Assembly: GCF_014656135.1 (NCBI RefSeq) | Contig: NZ_BNBV01000022.1 | Span: 38,144-102,143, forward strand | DNA: 64,000 nt | DNA from: Streptomyces thermodiastaticus | GTDB taxonomy: Bacteria > Actinomycetota > Actinomycetes > Streptomycetales > Streptomycetaceae | Reading direction: 5' to 3' | The notes under the pieces: model-generated | Seen by the model: the letters and a program-made list of their open reading frames with translations, nothing else | Told to the model about the DNA's origin: nothing | Database searches by the model: none | In this document: positions 17,722 to 27,035 of the stretch, piece after piece | How the letters are laid out: each line of letters begins with the position of its first letter | How positions within the stretch are numbered: the first letter of the stretch is position 1 | Translations under genes and position numbers: made by a program

Positions 17722-19917
17722 GTGGCCGGTGACGAACAGCAGGCCGAGACGGCGGTGCCCGCCGAGGCCCGGGAGAGGCACGCGCACCTGGCGGAGCAGA
17801 TCGAGGAGCACCGCTTCCGGTACTACGTCAAGGACGCTCCCGTCATCTCCGACGCCGAGTTCGACGAGCTCCTGCGGTCCCTGGAACAGCTGGAGGAGCA
17901 GTACCCGGAACTGCGCACGCCCGACTCGCCGACCCAGAAGGTCGCGGGGGCGTACGAGACGGAGTTCACGGCGGTCGAGCACCGCGAGCGGATGCTGTCC
18001 CTGGACAACACCTTCAACGACGACGAGCTCGCCGCCTGGGCCGACCGCGTCGCCCGCGAACTGGGCGACCAGGACTACCACTTCCTGTGCGAGCTGAAGG
18101 TCGACGGCCTCGCCGTCAACCTCACCTACGAGCACGGCCGGCTCGTCCGCGCCGCCACCCGCGGCGACGGCCGCACCGGCGAGGACATCACCCCCAACGT
18201 CCGCACCATCGCGGAGATCCCCGACCGGCTGCGCGGCGACGACGTCCCCGGCCTGGTGGAGATCCGCGGCGAGGTCTACTTCCCGATGGAGAAGTTCCTC
18301 GAACTGAACGAGCGTCTGGTGGCCGCCGGGGACAAGCCGTTCGCCAACCCGCGCAACGCCGCGGCCGGATCCCTGCGCCAGAAGGACCCGAGGGTCACCG
18401 CCACCCGGCCGCTGCACATGGTGGTCCATGGCATCGGCGCCCTGGAGGGCTACAGCGGGCTGACCCGCCTGTCGCAGGCCTATGAGCTGCTGCACGGCTG
18501 GGGCCTGCCCACCTCCCCGCACAACCGGGTCGTCGACGACCTCGCCGGCGTGCGGGAGTTCATCGCCTACTACGGCGAGAACCGGCACTCGGTCGAGCAC
18601 GAGATCGACGGCGTGGTCGTCAAACTCGACGAGATCCGGCTGCAGGGCCGCCTGGGCTCCACCGCGCGCGCACCCCGCTGGGCGATCGCCTACAAGTACG
18701 CGCCGGAAGAGGTCAACACCAAGCTGATCGACATCAAGGTCGGCGTCGGCCGCACCGGCCGGGTCACGCCCTACGCCCAGGTCGAACCGGTCACGGTGGC
18801 CGGCAGCGAGGTCGAGTTCGCCACCCTGCACAACCAGGACGTCGTCAAGGCCAAGGGCGTCCTCATCGGCGACACCGTGGTGCTGCGCAAGGCCGGTGAC
18901 GTCATCCCGGAGATCCTCGGCCCGGTCGTGGACCTGCGCGACGGCTCCGAGCGGACGTTCGTCATGCCGACCGAGTGCCCCGAGTGCGGCACCCCGCTGC
19001 GCCCCATGAAGGAGGGCGACGTCGACCTCAGGTGCCCCAACGCCCGCGCCTGCCCCGCCCAGTTGCGCGAGCGGGTGTCCTACCTGGCGGGCCGGGAGTG
19101 CCTGGACATCGAGCACTTCGGCGAGGTGGCCGCCGCCGCCCTCACCCGCCCGCTGGAGCCGGCCGACCCGCCGCTCGTCGACGAGGGCGACCTGTTCGAT
19201 CTGACGGTGGAGAAGCTGCTGCCCATCAAGGCCCATGTCCTCGACCCGGACAGCGGCCTGCCCAAGCGGGACCCGAAGACGGGCGAGCCGAAGGTCGTCC
19301 GTGTCTTCGCCAACCAGAAGGGCGAGCCGAAGAAGAACACCCTGGCGCTGCTGCGGAACATCGAGGCGGCCAAGAAGCGCCCGTTGGCCCGCTTCCTCAA
19401 CGGCCTGTCCATCCGGCACGTGGGACCGGTGGCGGCCCAGGCGCTGGCCCGCGAGTTCCGCTCGATCGACCGCATCGAGCAGGCGAGCGAGGAGGAACTG
19501 GCCCGCATCGAGGGGGTCGGCCCCGTCATCGCCGCCGCCGTCAAGGAGTGGTTCGCCGAGGACTGGCACCGCGAGATCATCCGCAAGTGGAAGGCCGCCG
19601 GCGTCCCGCTGGAGGACGAATCCACCGGCGAGGAGGAGGGCCCGCGCCCCCTGGAGGGGCTCACCGTGGTGGTCACCGGCACGCTGGAGCGCTACACCCG
19701 GGACGCCGCCAAGGAGGCGTTGCAGAGCCGCGGCGCCAAGGTGACCGGCTCGGTGTCGAAGAAGACCTCCTTCGTGGTGGTGGGGGAGAATCCCGGCTCG
19801 AAGTACGACAAGGCCGTGCAGTTGAAGGTGCCGGTGCTCGACGAGGCCGCATTCGGCGTGCTGTTGGAGCAGGGACCCGAGGCGGCGGCCCAGGCCGCGC
19901 TCGCGCCCGGCCAGTAG
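17722..19917 (+). CDS. ligA: NAD-dependent DNA ligase LigA
   Basis: Seals nicks in replication and repair using NAD+; 731 residues. Adenylation domain with catalytic Lys126 in ELKVDGLAVN, preceded by the Ia domain (HRFRYYVKDAPVISDAEFDE). The OB-fold holds GRTGRVTPYAQVEPV. A four-cysteine zinc finger (TECPECG...LRCPNARACPAQ) is intact, followed by helix-hairpin-helix motifs (IRHVGPVAAQ, IEGVGPVIAAAV) and a C-terminal BRCT domain (about 640-731, LEGLTVVVTGTLERYTRD). There is a roughly 35-residue insert after the zinc finger (KVVRVFANQKGEPKKN region), which I recall from other streptomycete ligases. The GTG start has GGGAGG 9 bases upstream. A strong hairpin follows. Confidence 0.98.
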   Translation: MAGDEQQAETAVPAEARERHAHLAEQIEEHRFRYYVKDAPVISDAEFDELLRSLEQLEEQYPELRTPDSPTQKVAGAYETEFTAVEHRERMLSLDNTFNDDELAAWADRVARELGDQDYHFLCELKVDGLAVNLTYEHGRLVRAATRGDGRTGEDITPNVRTIAEIPDRLRGDDVPGLVEIRGEVYFPMEKFLELNERLVAAGDKPFANPRNAAAGSLRQKDPRVTATRPLHMVVHGIGALEGYSGLTRLSQAYELLHGWGLPTSPHNRVVDDLAGVREFIAYYGENRHSVEHEIDGVVVKLDEIRLQGRLGSTARAPRWAIAYKYAPEEVNTKLIDIKVGVGRTGRVTPYAQVEPVTVAGSEVEFATLHNQDVVKAKGVLIGDTVVLRKAGDVIPEILGPVVDLRDGSERTFVMPTECPECGTPLRPMKEGDVDLRCPNARACPAQLRERVSYLAGRECLDIEHFGEVAAAALTRPLEPADPPLVDEGDLFDLTVEKLLPIKAHVLDPDSGLPKRDPKTGEPKVVRVFANQKGEPKKNTLALLRNIEAAKKRPLARFLNGLSIRHVGPVAAQALAREFRSIDRIEQASEEELARIEGVGPVIAAAVKEWFAEDWHREIIRKWKAAGVPLEDESTGEEEGPRPLEGLTVVVTGTLERYTRDAAKEALQSRGAKVTGSVSKKTSFVVVGENPGSKYDKAVQLKVPVLDEAAFGVLLEQGPEAAAQAALAPGQ

Positions 19918-19925
19918 CGGTCGAA

Positions 19926-19965
19926 GGCCACCCGTACGCCGCATACCAGGTGCATACGGGTGGCC
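19926..19965 (+). terminator. Terminator of the MetE-like/ligA operon
   Basis: Perfect 11-bp stem GGCCACCCGTA/TACGGGTGGCC starting 9 bases after the ligA stop, with an 18-base loop. No T-run. Confidence 0.7.
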
Positions 19966-20020
19966 GGGGCGCATTCGGGCAACCGCCGACGACCGCTGCC
20001 CTGAACGGCCTTGAGCGGCC

Positions 20021-20026
20021 TACTGT
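20021..20026 (+). promoter_or_regulatory. -10 box TACTGT, candidate promoter of rmdB
   Basis: TACTGT ends 6 bases before a GTG at 20033, the spacing of the leaderless starts in this window, but that GTG is out of frame with rmdB. A start near 20033 would give rmdB a 5' leader of about 150 bases with a normal ribosome binding site (GAGAGGG, 20171-20177). Confidence 0.4.
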
Positions 20027-20183
20027 TGAGGGGTGCGCCTGCCGCTCCCGGCTGCGGCCGGGGCATCCCCGTGCTCCCGCTCGGGCACGGGGGAGTTGTG
20101 CGGCGTGGTGCCCCGCAGGATCGCCGGGCACGGCGCCGGAACGAGGCGTGGCGCGGGCACCGCCGGCTGTGAGAGGGACGGGA

Positions 20184-22442
20184 ATGGAACCGACCGGAAG
20201 CGCCGCCCCGCACTCACGGCTGCGCCGGATGACCGGCGTGTGGCGGGGGTGCCGGGGGCGGACCGGGAAGCGCACGGACGCTTCGCGACATCACGGGCAG
20301 GCCGCCCAGGGGCAGCCTGTTCCCGCCGGGCACAGGACGAGCGGGTCCAGGGCGCCGGCCGGCGCGCGGCCCGCCGCGCCGTCCGCCGCCGGGACGGGCC
20401 CCGTCCGGCAGACCCTGCCCGCAGTGGTGGTCGCCGTCGCCGCGCTCGCCCTGGGCTTCGGCTTCTACCGGGCCTTCGCCCGCGGCCACGCCCTCTTCCC
20501 CGCGGGCGCGGCCGGCTGGTCGCTGGCCGTGCTCACCGGCATCGTCGTCGGCCACCTGGCGATGCTCGGCCGCGCCCGCTGGTGGGGCGGCACGGGCTCC
20601 GGCACGGCCCTGACCCTGGCCGTGTTCCTGCTCTACGGCTGGGTGCCCGCGGGGCTGGTCAGCCTCACCGTGGTCGTCCTGGTCGGCATGGCCCGCCGCC
20701 ACCGCTGGCGGCCCGGCGTGCTCGACGGCGCCGTGGACATCACCGGGCTGTGCGCCGCCGCCTGGGTCCTCGGCGCCCTCGACCGCGTCCCGAGCGTGGA
20801 GCACCCCTGGGACCCGGCCACCTGGACCGCCCGCACCGCCCCCGAGGTGGCGCTGGTGGCGGCCGTCTACCTCACGGTCACCCGCACCCTGCAGTGGTTC
20901 GTGCACGCGCCGCCCTCCGACGGCCTGCCCACCGCGGTCCGCACCGCCCTGGCCCGGCAGGGCCTGCTCGCCGTCGCCCTGCTCGGCATCGCGCCGCTGA
21001 TCTGCGTCGTCGCGGTCGCCGAACCGGTGCTGCTGCCGCTGTTCGCCATCCCGCTCATCGCGCTGGACTCCGCGCTGTGGATCGCCCGCGCCCGCGCCGA
21101 GGAGCAGCTGCGCGACCGGCTGACCGGCCTGCCCAACCGGCAATGGCTGCTGGAACGCATCTGGACCGCCCTCGACGACGCCGAACGCCTCGGCGCCCGC
21201 TCGGCGTTGATGCTGATCGACCTGGACCGGTTCCGCTCGGTCAACGACACGCTCGGCCATCTCGCCGGGGACCGGCTGCTGCTGCAGATCGCCGACCGGC
21301 TGCGCCAGGCGCTCCCGCGCGGCGCGGAGGCCGCCCGCCTCGGCGGGGACGAGTTCGCCGTGTTACTGCCCGTCGCCGACTCCACCACCTCCGCGATCCG
21401 CATCGCCCGCGCCCTGGTCACCACCCTCAGCTCACCGCTCGACCTGGACGGGCTCACCCTGGTCCTGGAGGCCAGCGCGGGCGTGGCCGTCTTCCCCGAC
21501 CACGCCCTGGACGCGGAAGGCATGCTGCGCCGCGCCGACGTGGCGATGTACCAGGCCAAACGGGACCGCACCGGCGTGGAGGTCTACGAGTCCAAGCGGG
21601 ACTCCAACACCCCCGACCGGCTCGGGCTGCTCGGCGACCTGCGCCGCGCCCTGGACGCCCACGAGGTCCAGCTGCACTACCAGCCCAAGGTCCGCTTCGA
21701 CGGCCAGGTCGCCGGGCTGGAGGCGCTGGTGCGCTGGATCCACCCCGAGCGCGGAAAGGTCCCGCCGGACGAGTTCATCGCCATCGCCGAGTCCTCCGGG
21801 CTGATGCCCCAGCTGACCGAGTACGTGCTGGAGACGGCCCTGGAGCAGGTCGCCGCCTGGCGCGCCCAGGGGCTGTACGTGCCGGTCGCGGTCAACGTCT
21901 CCCCGCGCGATGTGCACCTGCCCGGTTTCGCCGGCTCGGTGGCGGCGCGGCTGGCCCGGCACGGCGTCCCGGCCGGCTCCCTGCAGCTGGAGATCACCGA
22001 GCATGTGCTCCTGGAGGACCCGCAGCGGGCCGCCGACACCCTCGCCGCCCTGACCGGGCACGGCGTGAAGATGTCGCTGGACGACTTCGGCACCGGGTAC
22101 TCCTCCCTGGTGCATCTGCGCCGGCTCCCGGTGAGCGAACTGAAGATCGACCGCTCGTTCGTGGCCCGGCTGGCGAAGGACACCGAGGACGCCGAGATCG
22201 TCCGCTGCACCGTCGACCTGGCGCACTCCCTGGGCCTGCTCGTCGTCGCCGAGGGCGTCGAGGACGACGAGACCTGGGAACGCCTGCGCGACCTGGGCTG
22301 CGACGCCGTCCAGGGCTGGCTGGTGGCGGCCGCCATGCCGGCGGAGGAGACCACGGCCTGGCTGCGGGCGCGCGGCTCGCGGGGCTGGGTGAAGCCCGCG
22401 AAGCCCGCCGCGGCCCTTCCCGCGGCGGCGAGCGACGAGTGA
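20184..22442 (+). CDS. rmdB: GGDEF-EAL cyclic-di-GMP protein RmdB
   Basis: Membrane-anchored cyclic-di-GMP enzyme of 752 residues. A disordered N-terminus of about 75 residues is followed by about six membrane segments (75-300). A GGDEF domain follows with RLTGLPNRQW at its start and an intact GGDEF motif (387-391), but RGAE replaces the inhibitory RxxD site and its spacing is off. The EAL domain (from about 475) keeps EAL at 513-515, NVSPRDVH, EITEH, DDFGTGYSSL, KIDRSF and EGVE, so phosphodiesterase activity is expected. In S. coelicolor the gene in this place between ligA and gatC is known to me as rmdB, a c-di-GMP phosphodiesterase affecting development. The start at 20184 is set by GAGAGGG 6 bases upstream. 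Confidence 0.9.
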   Translation: MEPTGSAAPHSRLRRMTGVWRGCRGRTGKRTDASRHHGQAAQGQPVPAGHRTSGSRAPAGARPAAPSAAGTGPVRQTLPAVVVAVAALALGFGFYRAFARGHALFPAGAAGWSLAVLTGIVVGHLAMLGRARWWGGTGSGTALTLAVFLLYGWVPAGLVSLTVVVLVGMARRHRWRPGVLDGAVDITGLCAAAWVLGALDRVPSVEHPWDPATWTARTAPEVALVAAVYLTVTRTLQWFVHAPPSDGLPTAVRTALARQGLLAVALLGIAPLICVVAVAEPVLLPLFAIPLIALDSALWIARARAEEQLRDRLTGLPNRQWLLERIWTALDDAERLGARSALMLIDLDRFRSVNDTLGHLAGDRLLLQIADRLRQALPRGAEAARLGGDEFAVLLPVADSTTSAIRIARALVTTLSSPLDLDGLTLVLEASAGVAVFPDHALDAEGMLRRADVAMYQAKRDRTGVEVYESKRDSNTPDRLGLLGDLRRALDAHEVQLHYQPKVRFDGQVAGLEALVRWIHPERGKVPPDEFIAIAESSGLMPQLTEYVLETALEQVAAWRAQGLYVPVAVNVSPRDVHLPGFAGSVAARLARHGVPAGSLQLEITEHVLLEDPQRAADTLAALTGHGVKMSLDDFGTGYSSLVHLRRLPVSELKIDRSFVARLAKDTEDAEIVRCTVDLAHSLGLLVVAEGVEDDETWERLRDLGCDAVQGWLVAAAMPAEETTAWLRARGSRGWVKPAKPAAALPAAASDE

Positions 22443-22749
22443 CCCGCCGTCCGGGCCGCACCGTCACCACCGCGGCCGGGACGGACCCCGCACCACCGCG
22501 GCCGGGACACACTCCGTTCGGAGCCCGGTGCGAGGTGTGGCCCGCCCGCCGCGTGGCACTCGGGCCGCCCGCAGGGCCGCAAGCCCGAGGGACGCCCGCC
22601 CGGGGCGCCGGGCGGCCGGCGGCACCCCAGGGCGCACCCTTGAGCGTCCCTCACCGCGCCCGGCGCGCCCGTAGCACCCGGAACGGCGCGCCCGCCACCG
22701 CGCCCGCGGCCGCCGCACGGCCCGGACCGCACCACACCGAGGGATCGCC
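22443..22749 (+). other. GC-rich intergenic region between rmdB and the cupin gene
   Basis: No gene is seen in these 307 bases. An 8-bp perfect hairpin (CCGCCCGG, loop GGCG, CCGGGCGG) at 22596-22615 may end rmdB transcription; it has no T-run. The last part (22730-22749) holds the ribosome binding site GAGGGA for the cupin gene. The promoter of the cupin gene could not be identified. Confidence 0.4.
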
Positions 22750-23244
22750 ATGTCACTGTTCGTGCCGCACTTCGACGGCACCGTGCTCGTCCGCGAGGCC
22801 GACGCCGAGACCGTCGGCCGGGCACCCGTCACCGTCCGCCTGCTCGCCGACAGCAGCGCCACCGGCGGCGCCCTGTCCACCCAGCGCGTCACCCTCCAGC
22901 CCGGCGCCGACGGCGCCCTGCCGCACCGGCACACCCGCAGCGCCGAGATGTTCTTCCTGCTCGACGGCGCCGCCGACATCCTCACCGGCGAGGAGGTGGT
23001 GACCGCCGGCCTCGGCGACCTCGTCGTCGTCCCGCCCGGCACACCGCACGCCTTCGCGGCCGTGCCCGGCACCGGCGCCGACCTGCTCATCGTGCTCACC
23101 CCGGGCGTCGAACGCTTCGAGTACTTCCGGCACCTGCAGCGCGTCCGCACCGGCGAGGCCACCCGGGAGAGCCTGCTCGATGTGCAGGAGCGGTACGACA
23201 ACCACTTCCTGCACAGCACTGCCTGGCAGGCCCGCCGCGGCTGA
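22750..23244 (+). CDS. Cupin-domain protein
   Basis: A 164-residue single-domain cupin. The first metal-binding cupin motif is seen as LPHRHTRSAEMFFLLDGAAD (His-x-His and a later Glu), and the second as VVVPPGTPHAFAAV with its His. The barrel is complete, so a metal-dependent role is possible; the reaction is not recognisable. The tail (EYFRHLQRVRTGEATRESLL) is helical and resembles many cupin proteins of unknown function that follow the pattern EVLTGEEVVTAGLGD. The ATG has GAGGGA 5 bases upstream. It stands alone between rmdB and gatC. Confidence 0.82.
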   Translation: MSLFVPHFDGTVLVREADAETVGRAPVTVRLLADSSATGGALSTQRVTLQPGADGALPHRHTRSAEMFFLLDGAADILTGEEVVTAGLGDLVVVPPGTPHAFAAVPGTGADLLIVLTPGVERFEYFRHLQRVRTGEATRESLLDVQERYDNHFLHSTAWQARRG

Positions 23245-23261
23245 GCCGCGGGCGAAACCGT

Positions 23262-23292
23262 TTCACGGCCACCACCGCCCGCCCCATAGGAT
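23262..23292 (+). promoter_or_regulatory. Candidate promoter of the gatCAB operon
   Basis: TTCACG at 23262-23267 and TAGGAT at 23287-23292 are 19 bases apart. Transcription would start near 23299, leaving a leader of about 34 bases with a GAGG site before the gatC ATG. Confidence 0.45.
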
Positions 23293-23332
23293 TGGCCCCA
23301 AACCGCACACACTCACCCCAGAGGATCGCTGC

Positions 23333-23629
23333 ATGCCTGGCATCACGCGCGAGGAGGTCGCCCACCTCGCCCGGCTGGCGCGTCTGGAGCTGAAGCCCGA
23401 GGAACTCGACCACCTCGCGGGACAGCTGGACGACATCATCGGCGCGGTGGCCCGCGTCAGTGAGGTCGCCGACCAAGACGTACCGCCGACCTCCCACCCG
23501 CTGCCGCTGACCAACGTCATGCGGGCGGACGAGGTCCGTCCGTCGCTCACCCCCGAGCAGGCGCTCTCCGGCGCCCCGGCCCAGGAGCAGCAGCGTTTCA
23601 AGGTGCCGCAGATCCTGGGGGAGGAGTGA
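23333..23629 (+). CDS. gatC: Asp/Glu-tRNA amidotransferase subunit C
   Basis: Small belt subunit of the GatCAB amidotransferase, which converts Glu-tRNA(Gln) to Gln-tRNA(Gln) and, where needed, Asp-tRNA(Asn) to Asn-tRNA(Asn). It has 98 residues, the standard size, with the family start ITREEVAHLARLARLELKPEE and the C-terminal TSHPLPLTNVMRADEVRPSL that wraps GatA. The ATG at 23333 has GAGG about 8 bases upstream. Its end overlaps the start region of gatA. Confidence 0.96.
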   Translation: MPGITREEVAHLARLARLELKPEELDHLAGQLDDIIGAVARVSEVADQDVPPTSHPLPLTNVMRADEVRPSLTPEQALSGAPAQEQQRFKVPQILGEE

Positions 23630-23634
23630 CCGCC

Positions 23635-25137
23635 ATGACGGACACCAACAGCATCATCAAGCTCACGGCCGCCGAGATCGCGGAGAAGATCGCCTCCGGC
23701 GAGCTGACGGCCGTCGAGGTCACCGAGGCCCACCTCGCCCGGATCGAGGCCGTCGACGAGAAGGTGCACGCCTTCCTGTACGTCGACCGCGAGGGCGCCC
23801 TCGCCCAGGCCCGCGCCGTGGACGAGAAGCGGGCACGCGGCGAGAAGCTCGGCCCGCTGGCGGGCGTGCCGCTCGCGCTGAAGGACATCTTCACCACCGA
23901 GGGCGTGCCCACCACGGTCGGCTCCAAGATCCTCGAAGGCTGGATCCCGCCGTACGACGCCACGCTCACCAAGCGGCTCAAGGCCGCCGACGTGGTGATC
24001 CTCGGCAAGACCAACATGGACGAGTTCGCCATGGGCTCCTCCACCGAGAACAGCGCCTACGGGCCGACCGGCAACCCCTGGGACCTCACCCGGGTCCCCG
24101 GCGGCTCCGGCGGCGGCTCCTCCGCGGCCCTGGCCTCCTACCAGGCCCCGCTGGCCATCGGCACCGACACCGGCGGTTCCATCCGGCAGCCCGCCGCCGT
24201 CACCGGCACCGTCGGCGTCAAGCCGACCTACGGTGCCGTGTCCCGCTACGGCATGGTGGCGTTCTCCTCCTCCCTCGACCAGGGCGGCCCGTGCGCCCGT
24301 ACGGTCCTGGACGCGGCGCTGCTGCACGAGGTGATCGCCGGGCACGACCCGATGGACTCCACCTCCATCGACGCCCCGGTCCCGCCGGTCGTCGAGGCCG
24401 CCCGCAACGGCAGCGTGCAGGGCATGCGGGTCGGCGTGGTCAAGCAGTTCCGCGGCGAGGGCTACCAGGCCGGTGTCGTCCAGCGCTTCGACGAGTCCGT
24501 CGAGCTGCTGAAGGAACTGGGTGCCGAGATCGTCGAGCTCGACTGCCCGTCCTTCGACCTGGCGCTGTCCGCGTACTACCTGATCGCGCCCAGCGAGTGC
24601 TCCTCCAACCTGGCCCGGTTCGACGGCCTGCGCTACGGCCTGCGCGCCGGCGACGACGGCAGCCGCTCCGCGGAGGAGGTCACCTCGCTGACCCGCGAGG
24701 CCGGCTTCGGCGCCGAGGTCAAGCGCCGCATCATGCTCGGCACCTACGCCCTCAGCTCCGGCTACTACGACGCCTACTACGGCAGCGCGCAGAAGGTCCG
24801 CACCCTCATCAAGCGGGACTTCGACAAGGCCTTCGAGCAGGTCGACGTGATCGTCTCCCCGACGACCCCGACCACCGCCTTCCCGATCGGCGAGCGCGCC
24901 GACGACCCGATGGCGATGTACCTCGCCGACCTGTGCACCATCCCGGCCAACCTGGCGGGCAACGCCGCCATGTCCCTGCCCTGCGGTCTCGCCCCGGAGG
25001 ACAACCTCCCGGTGGGCCTGCAGATCATCGCCCCCGTGATGAAGGACGACCGCCTGTACAAGGTGGGTGCCGCCGTCGAGGCCGCCTTCGTGGAAAGGTG
25101 GGGTCACCCGCTCCTGGAGGAGGCTCCGTCGCTGTGA
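23635..25137 (+). CDS. gatA: Asp/Glu-tRNA amidotransferase subunit A
   Basis: Amidase subunit that releases ammonia from glutamine for the GatB transamidation; 500 residues. The Ser-cisSer-Lys triad is in place: Lys83 in LALKDIF, the cis-Ser in GGSGGGSSAALAS, and the nucleophile Ser182 in TDTGGSIRQPA. The ATG at 23635 is preferred over the GTG at 23626, because GGAGG at 23620-23624 is 10 bases from the ATG but only one base from the GTG. The end overlaps the next small gene (GTGA), so translation is coupled. Confidence 0.96.
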   Translation: MTDTNSIIKLTAAEIAEKIASGELTAVEVTEAHLARIEAVDEKVHAFLYVDREGALAQARAVDEKRARGEKLGPLAGVPLALKDIFTTEGVPTTVGSKILEGWIPPYDATLTKRLKAADVVILGKTNMDEFAMGSSTENSAYGPTGNPWDLTRVPGGSGGGSSAALASYQAPLAIGTDTGGSIRQPAAVTGTVGVKPTYGAVSRYGMVAFSSSLDQGGPCARTVLDAALLHEVIAGHDPMDSTSIDAPVPPVVEAARNGSVQGMRVGVVKQFRGEGYQAGVVQRFDESVELLKELGAEIVELDCPSFDLALSAYYLIAPSECSSNLARFDGLRYGLRAGDDGSRSAEEVTSLTREAGFGAEVKRRIMLGTYALSSGYYDAYYGSAQKVRTLIKRDFDKAFEQVDVIVSPTTPTTAFPIGERADDPMAMYLADLCTIPANLAGNAAMSLPCGLAPEDNLPVGLQIIAPVMKDDRLYKVGAAVEAAFVERWGHPLLEEAPSL

Positions 25138-25373
25138 GTGCACTGTCCAAGGCCAAGGGCTTCAAGCAGTCGAAGTCCGGCACGTACCTGTCCATGGCCA
25201 CGACCGCGCTCGGCGCGATCGGTGTCGCCAAGCAGATCAAGAAGGCCCGCGCCGAGAGCGACACGCTGCGGCTGATCGACGCCGTCGTCACCGCCGCCGG
25301 CGTCGTCACCGGCCTCGCCATCCTCTACCGCGAGCTGAAGCGGCTGGGCGACGACGACGTCCTGCTGGGCTGA
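25134..25373 (+). CDS. 79-residue membrane-hairpin protein between gatA and gatB
   Basis: Small protein encoded inside the gatCAB operon. The GTG at 25134 overlaps the gatA stop (GTGA) and has GGAGGAGG about 9 bases upstream, so its translation is well supported. A basic N-terminus (SKAKGFKQSKSG) is followed by a first weakly hydrophobic helix (YLSMATTALGAIGVA, about 19-33), a charged KQIKKARAES link, and a second clear membrane helix (AVVTAAGVVTGLAILYREL). It ends RLGDDDVLLG. gatB starts 15 bases later. No known domain is recognised. A scaffold or membrane tether for the amidotransferase is only a guess. Confidence 0.8.
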   Translation: MSALSKAKGFKQSKSGTYLSMATTALGAIGVAKQIKKARAESDTLRLIDAVVTAAGVVTGLAILYRELKRLGDDDVLLG

Positions 25374-25388
25374 GAGGGAAGTTTCACC

Positions 25389-26903
25389 GTGACCACCACG
25401 ACCGACCTGGTGTCGTACGAGGACGCGCTGGCGTCGTACGACCCCGTCATGGGCCTCGAGGTCCATGTCGAACTCGGCACCAAGACCAAGATGTTCTGCG
25501 GCTGTTCGACCGCGCCGGGCGCCGAGCCGAACAGCCACACCTGCCCGGTCTGCCTCGGCCTGCCCGGTGCGCTCCCGGTCGTCAACGCGACCGGCGTGGA
25601 GTCCGCCATCAAGATCGGCCTCGCCCTGAACTGCGAGATCGCCGAATGGTGCCGGTTCGCCCGGAAGAACTACTTCTATCCGGACATGCCGAAGAACTTC
25701 CAGACCTCCCAGTACGACGAGCCGATCGCCTTCAACGGCTACCTCGACGTGCAGCTGGAGGACGGCGAGGTCTTCCGCGTGGAGATCGAGCGCGCCCACA
25801 TGGAGGAGGACACCGGCAAGTCGACGCACGTCGGCGGCGCCACCGGCCGTATCCACGGCGCCTCCCACTCCCTGCTGGACTACAACCGCGCCGGCATCCC
25901 GCTCATCGAGATCGTCACCAAGCCGATCGTGGGCGCCGGCGAACGCGCCCCCGAGGTCGCCAAGGCGTACGTCCGCGAGCTGCGCGAGGTCATCCGCGCC
26001 CTCGGCGTGTCCGAGGCCCGCATGGAGATGGGCCAGATGCGCTGCGACGTGAACCTGTCGCTCATGCCCAAGGGCGCGGACACTTTCGGCACCCGCAGCG
26101 AGACCAAGAACGTCAACTCGCTGCGCTCGGTGGAGCGCGCGGTGCGCTTCGAGATCCAGCGCCACGCGGCCGTCCTGTCCGGCGGCGGCACGGTCGTGCA
26201 GGAGACCCGCCACTTCCACGAGGACACCGGCTCCACGACCTCCGGCCGGGTCAAGGAGGAGGCCGAGGACTACCGGTACTTCCCCGAGCCGGACCTGGTA
26301 CCGGTCGCCCCGTCCCGCGAGTGGGTCGAGGAGATCCGCTCCTCGCTGCCCGAGCTGCCGCTGGTGCGCCGCAACCGGCTGCGCGAGGAGTGGGAGATCT
26401 CCGGCACCGACATGCAGGCGATCCTCAACGCCGGCGCGCTGGACCTGATCGTCGCCACCATCGAGGCCGGGGCCGATGCCGCCTCCGCCCGCAAGTGGTG
26501 GATGGGCGAGCTGGCCCGCCAGGCCAACGAGTCCGGCAAGGCCCTGGACGAGCTGGCGATCACGCCGCGGCAGGTGGCGCGGATCACCGAGCTGGTCGCC
26601 AAGGGCGACCTCAACGACAAGCTGGCCCGCCAGGTCATCGAGGGCGTCCTCGCGGGCGAGGGCGGCCCGGACGAGGTGGTCGACAAGCGCGGCCTGAAGG
26701 TCGTCTCCGACGAGGGCGCGCTGACCGCCGCCGTCGACGAGGCCATCGCCGGCAACCCGGCCATCGCGGACAAGGTGCGCGGCGGCAAGGTCGCCGCGGC
26801 CGGCGCGCTGGTCGGCGCGGTGATGAAGGCCACGCGCGGCCAGGCCGACGCGGCCCGCGTCAAGGAGCTGATCCTGCAGAAGCTCGGCGTCGGCGAGGGC
26901 TGA
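25389..26903 (+). CDS. gatB: Asp/Glu-tRNA amidotransferase subunit B
   Basis: tRNA-binding, kinase and transamidase subunit of GatCAB, 504 residues. The catalytic cradle carries the family signatures YDPVMGLEVHVELGTKTKMF, a zinc-site region with CGCS and CPVCLGLPG, and EDTGKSTH. The central part has GQMRCDVNLSL and RSETKNVNSL, and the C-terminal YqeY-like tail domain starts near LDLIVATIEAGADAASARKW. The GTG at 25389 has GAGAGGGAAG upstream. It is the last gene of the operon; a hairpin terminator follows. Confidence 0.97.
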   Translation: MTTTTDLVSYEDALASYDPVMGLEVHVELGTKTKMFCGCSTAPGAEPNSHTCPVCLGLPGALPVVNATGVESAIKIGLALNCEIAEWCRFARKNYFYPDMPKNFQTSQYDEPIAFNGYLDVQLEDGEVFRVEIERAHMEEDTGKSTHVGGATGRIHGASHSLLDYNRAGIPLIEIVTKPIVGAGERAPEVAKAYVRELREVIRALGVSEARMEMGQMRCDVNLSLMPKGADTFGTRSETKNVNSLRSVERAVRFEIQRHAAVLSGGGTVVQETRHFHEDTGSTTSGRVKEEAEDYRYFPEPDLVPVAPSREWVEEIRSSLPELPLVRRNRLREEWEISGTDMQAILNAGALDLIVATIEAGADAASARKWWMGELARQANESGKALDELAITPRQVARITELVAKGDLNDKLARQVIEGVLAGEGGPDEVVDKRGLKVVSDEGALTAAVDEAIAGNPAIADKVRGGKVAAAGALVGAVMKATRGQADAARVKELILQKLGVGEG

Positions 26904-26928
26904 CCGGAGCGGACGACGCCCCAGGGCA

Positions 26929-26958
26929 GGGGGACGCATCGCGTGCGGTGCGTCCCCC
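26929..26958 (+). terminator. Terminator of the gatCAB operon
   Basis: Perfect 10-bp stem GGGGGACGCA/TGCGTCCCCC with a 10-base loop, 25 bases after the gatB stop. Confidence 0.75.
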
Positions 26959-27035
26959 CGCGCATGTCCGCGCCGCGCGGTCCGGCGGTACTCGGGGGCC
27001 CGGCGTTCGTCAAGAGCTTTCTCAGCAAGCGTCCG

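Noticed and set aside
20033..23002. Rightward frame of nearly 1000 codons starting at the leaderless-looking GTG 20033
   Set aside because: It overlaps rmdB in another frame, is dominated by Arg/Pro/Gly/Ala and has no recognisable domain; rmdB has a proper ribosome binding site and intact motifs.
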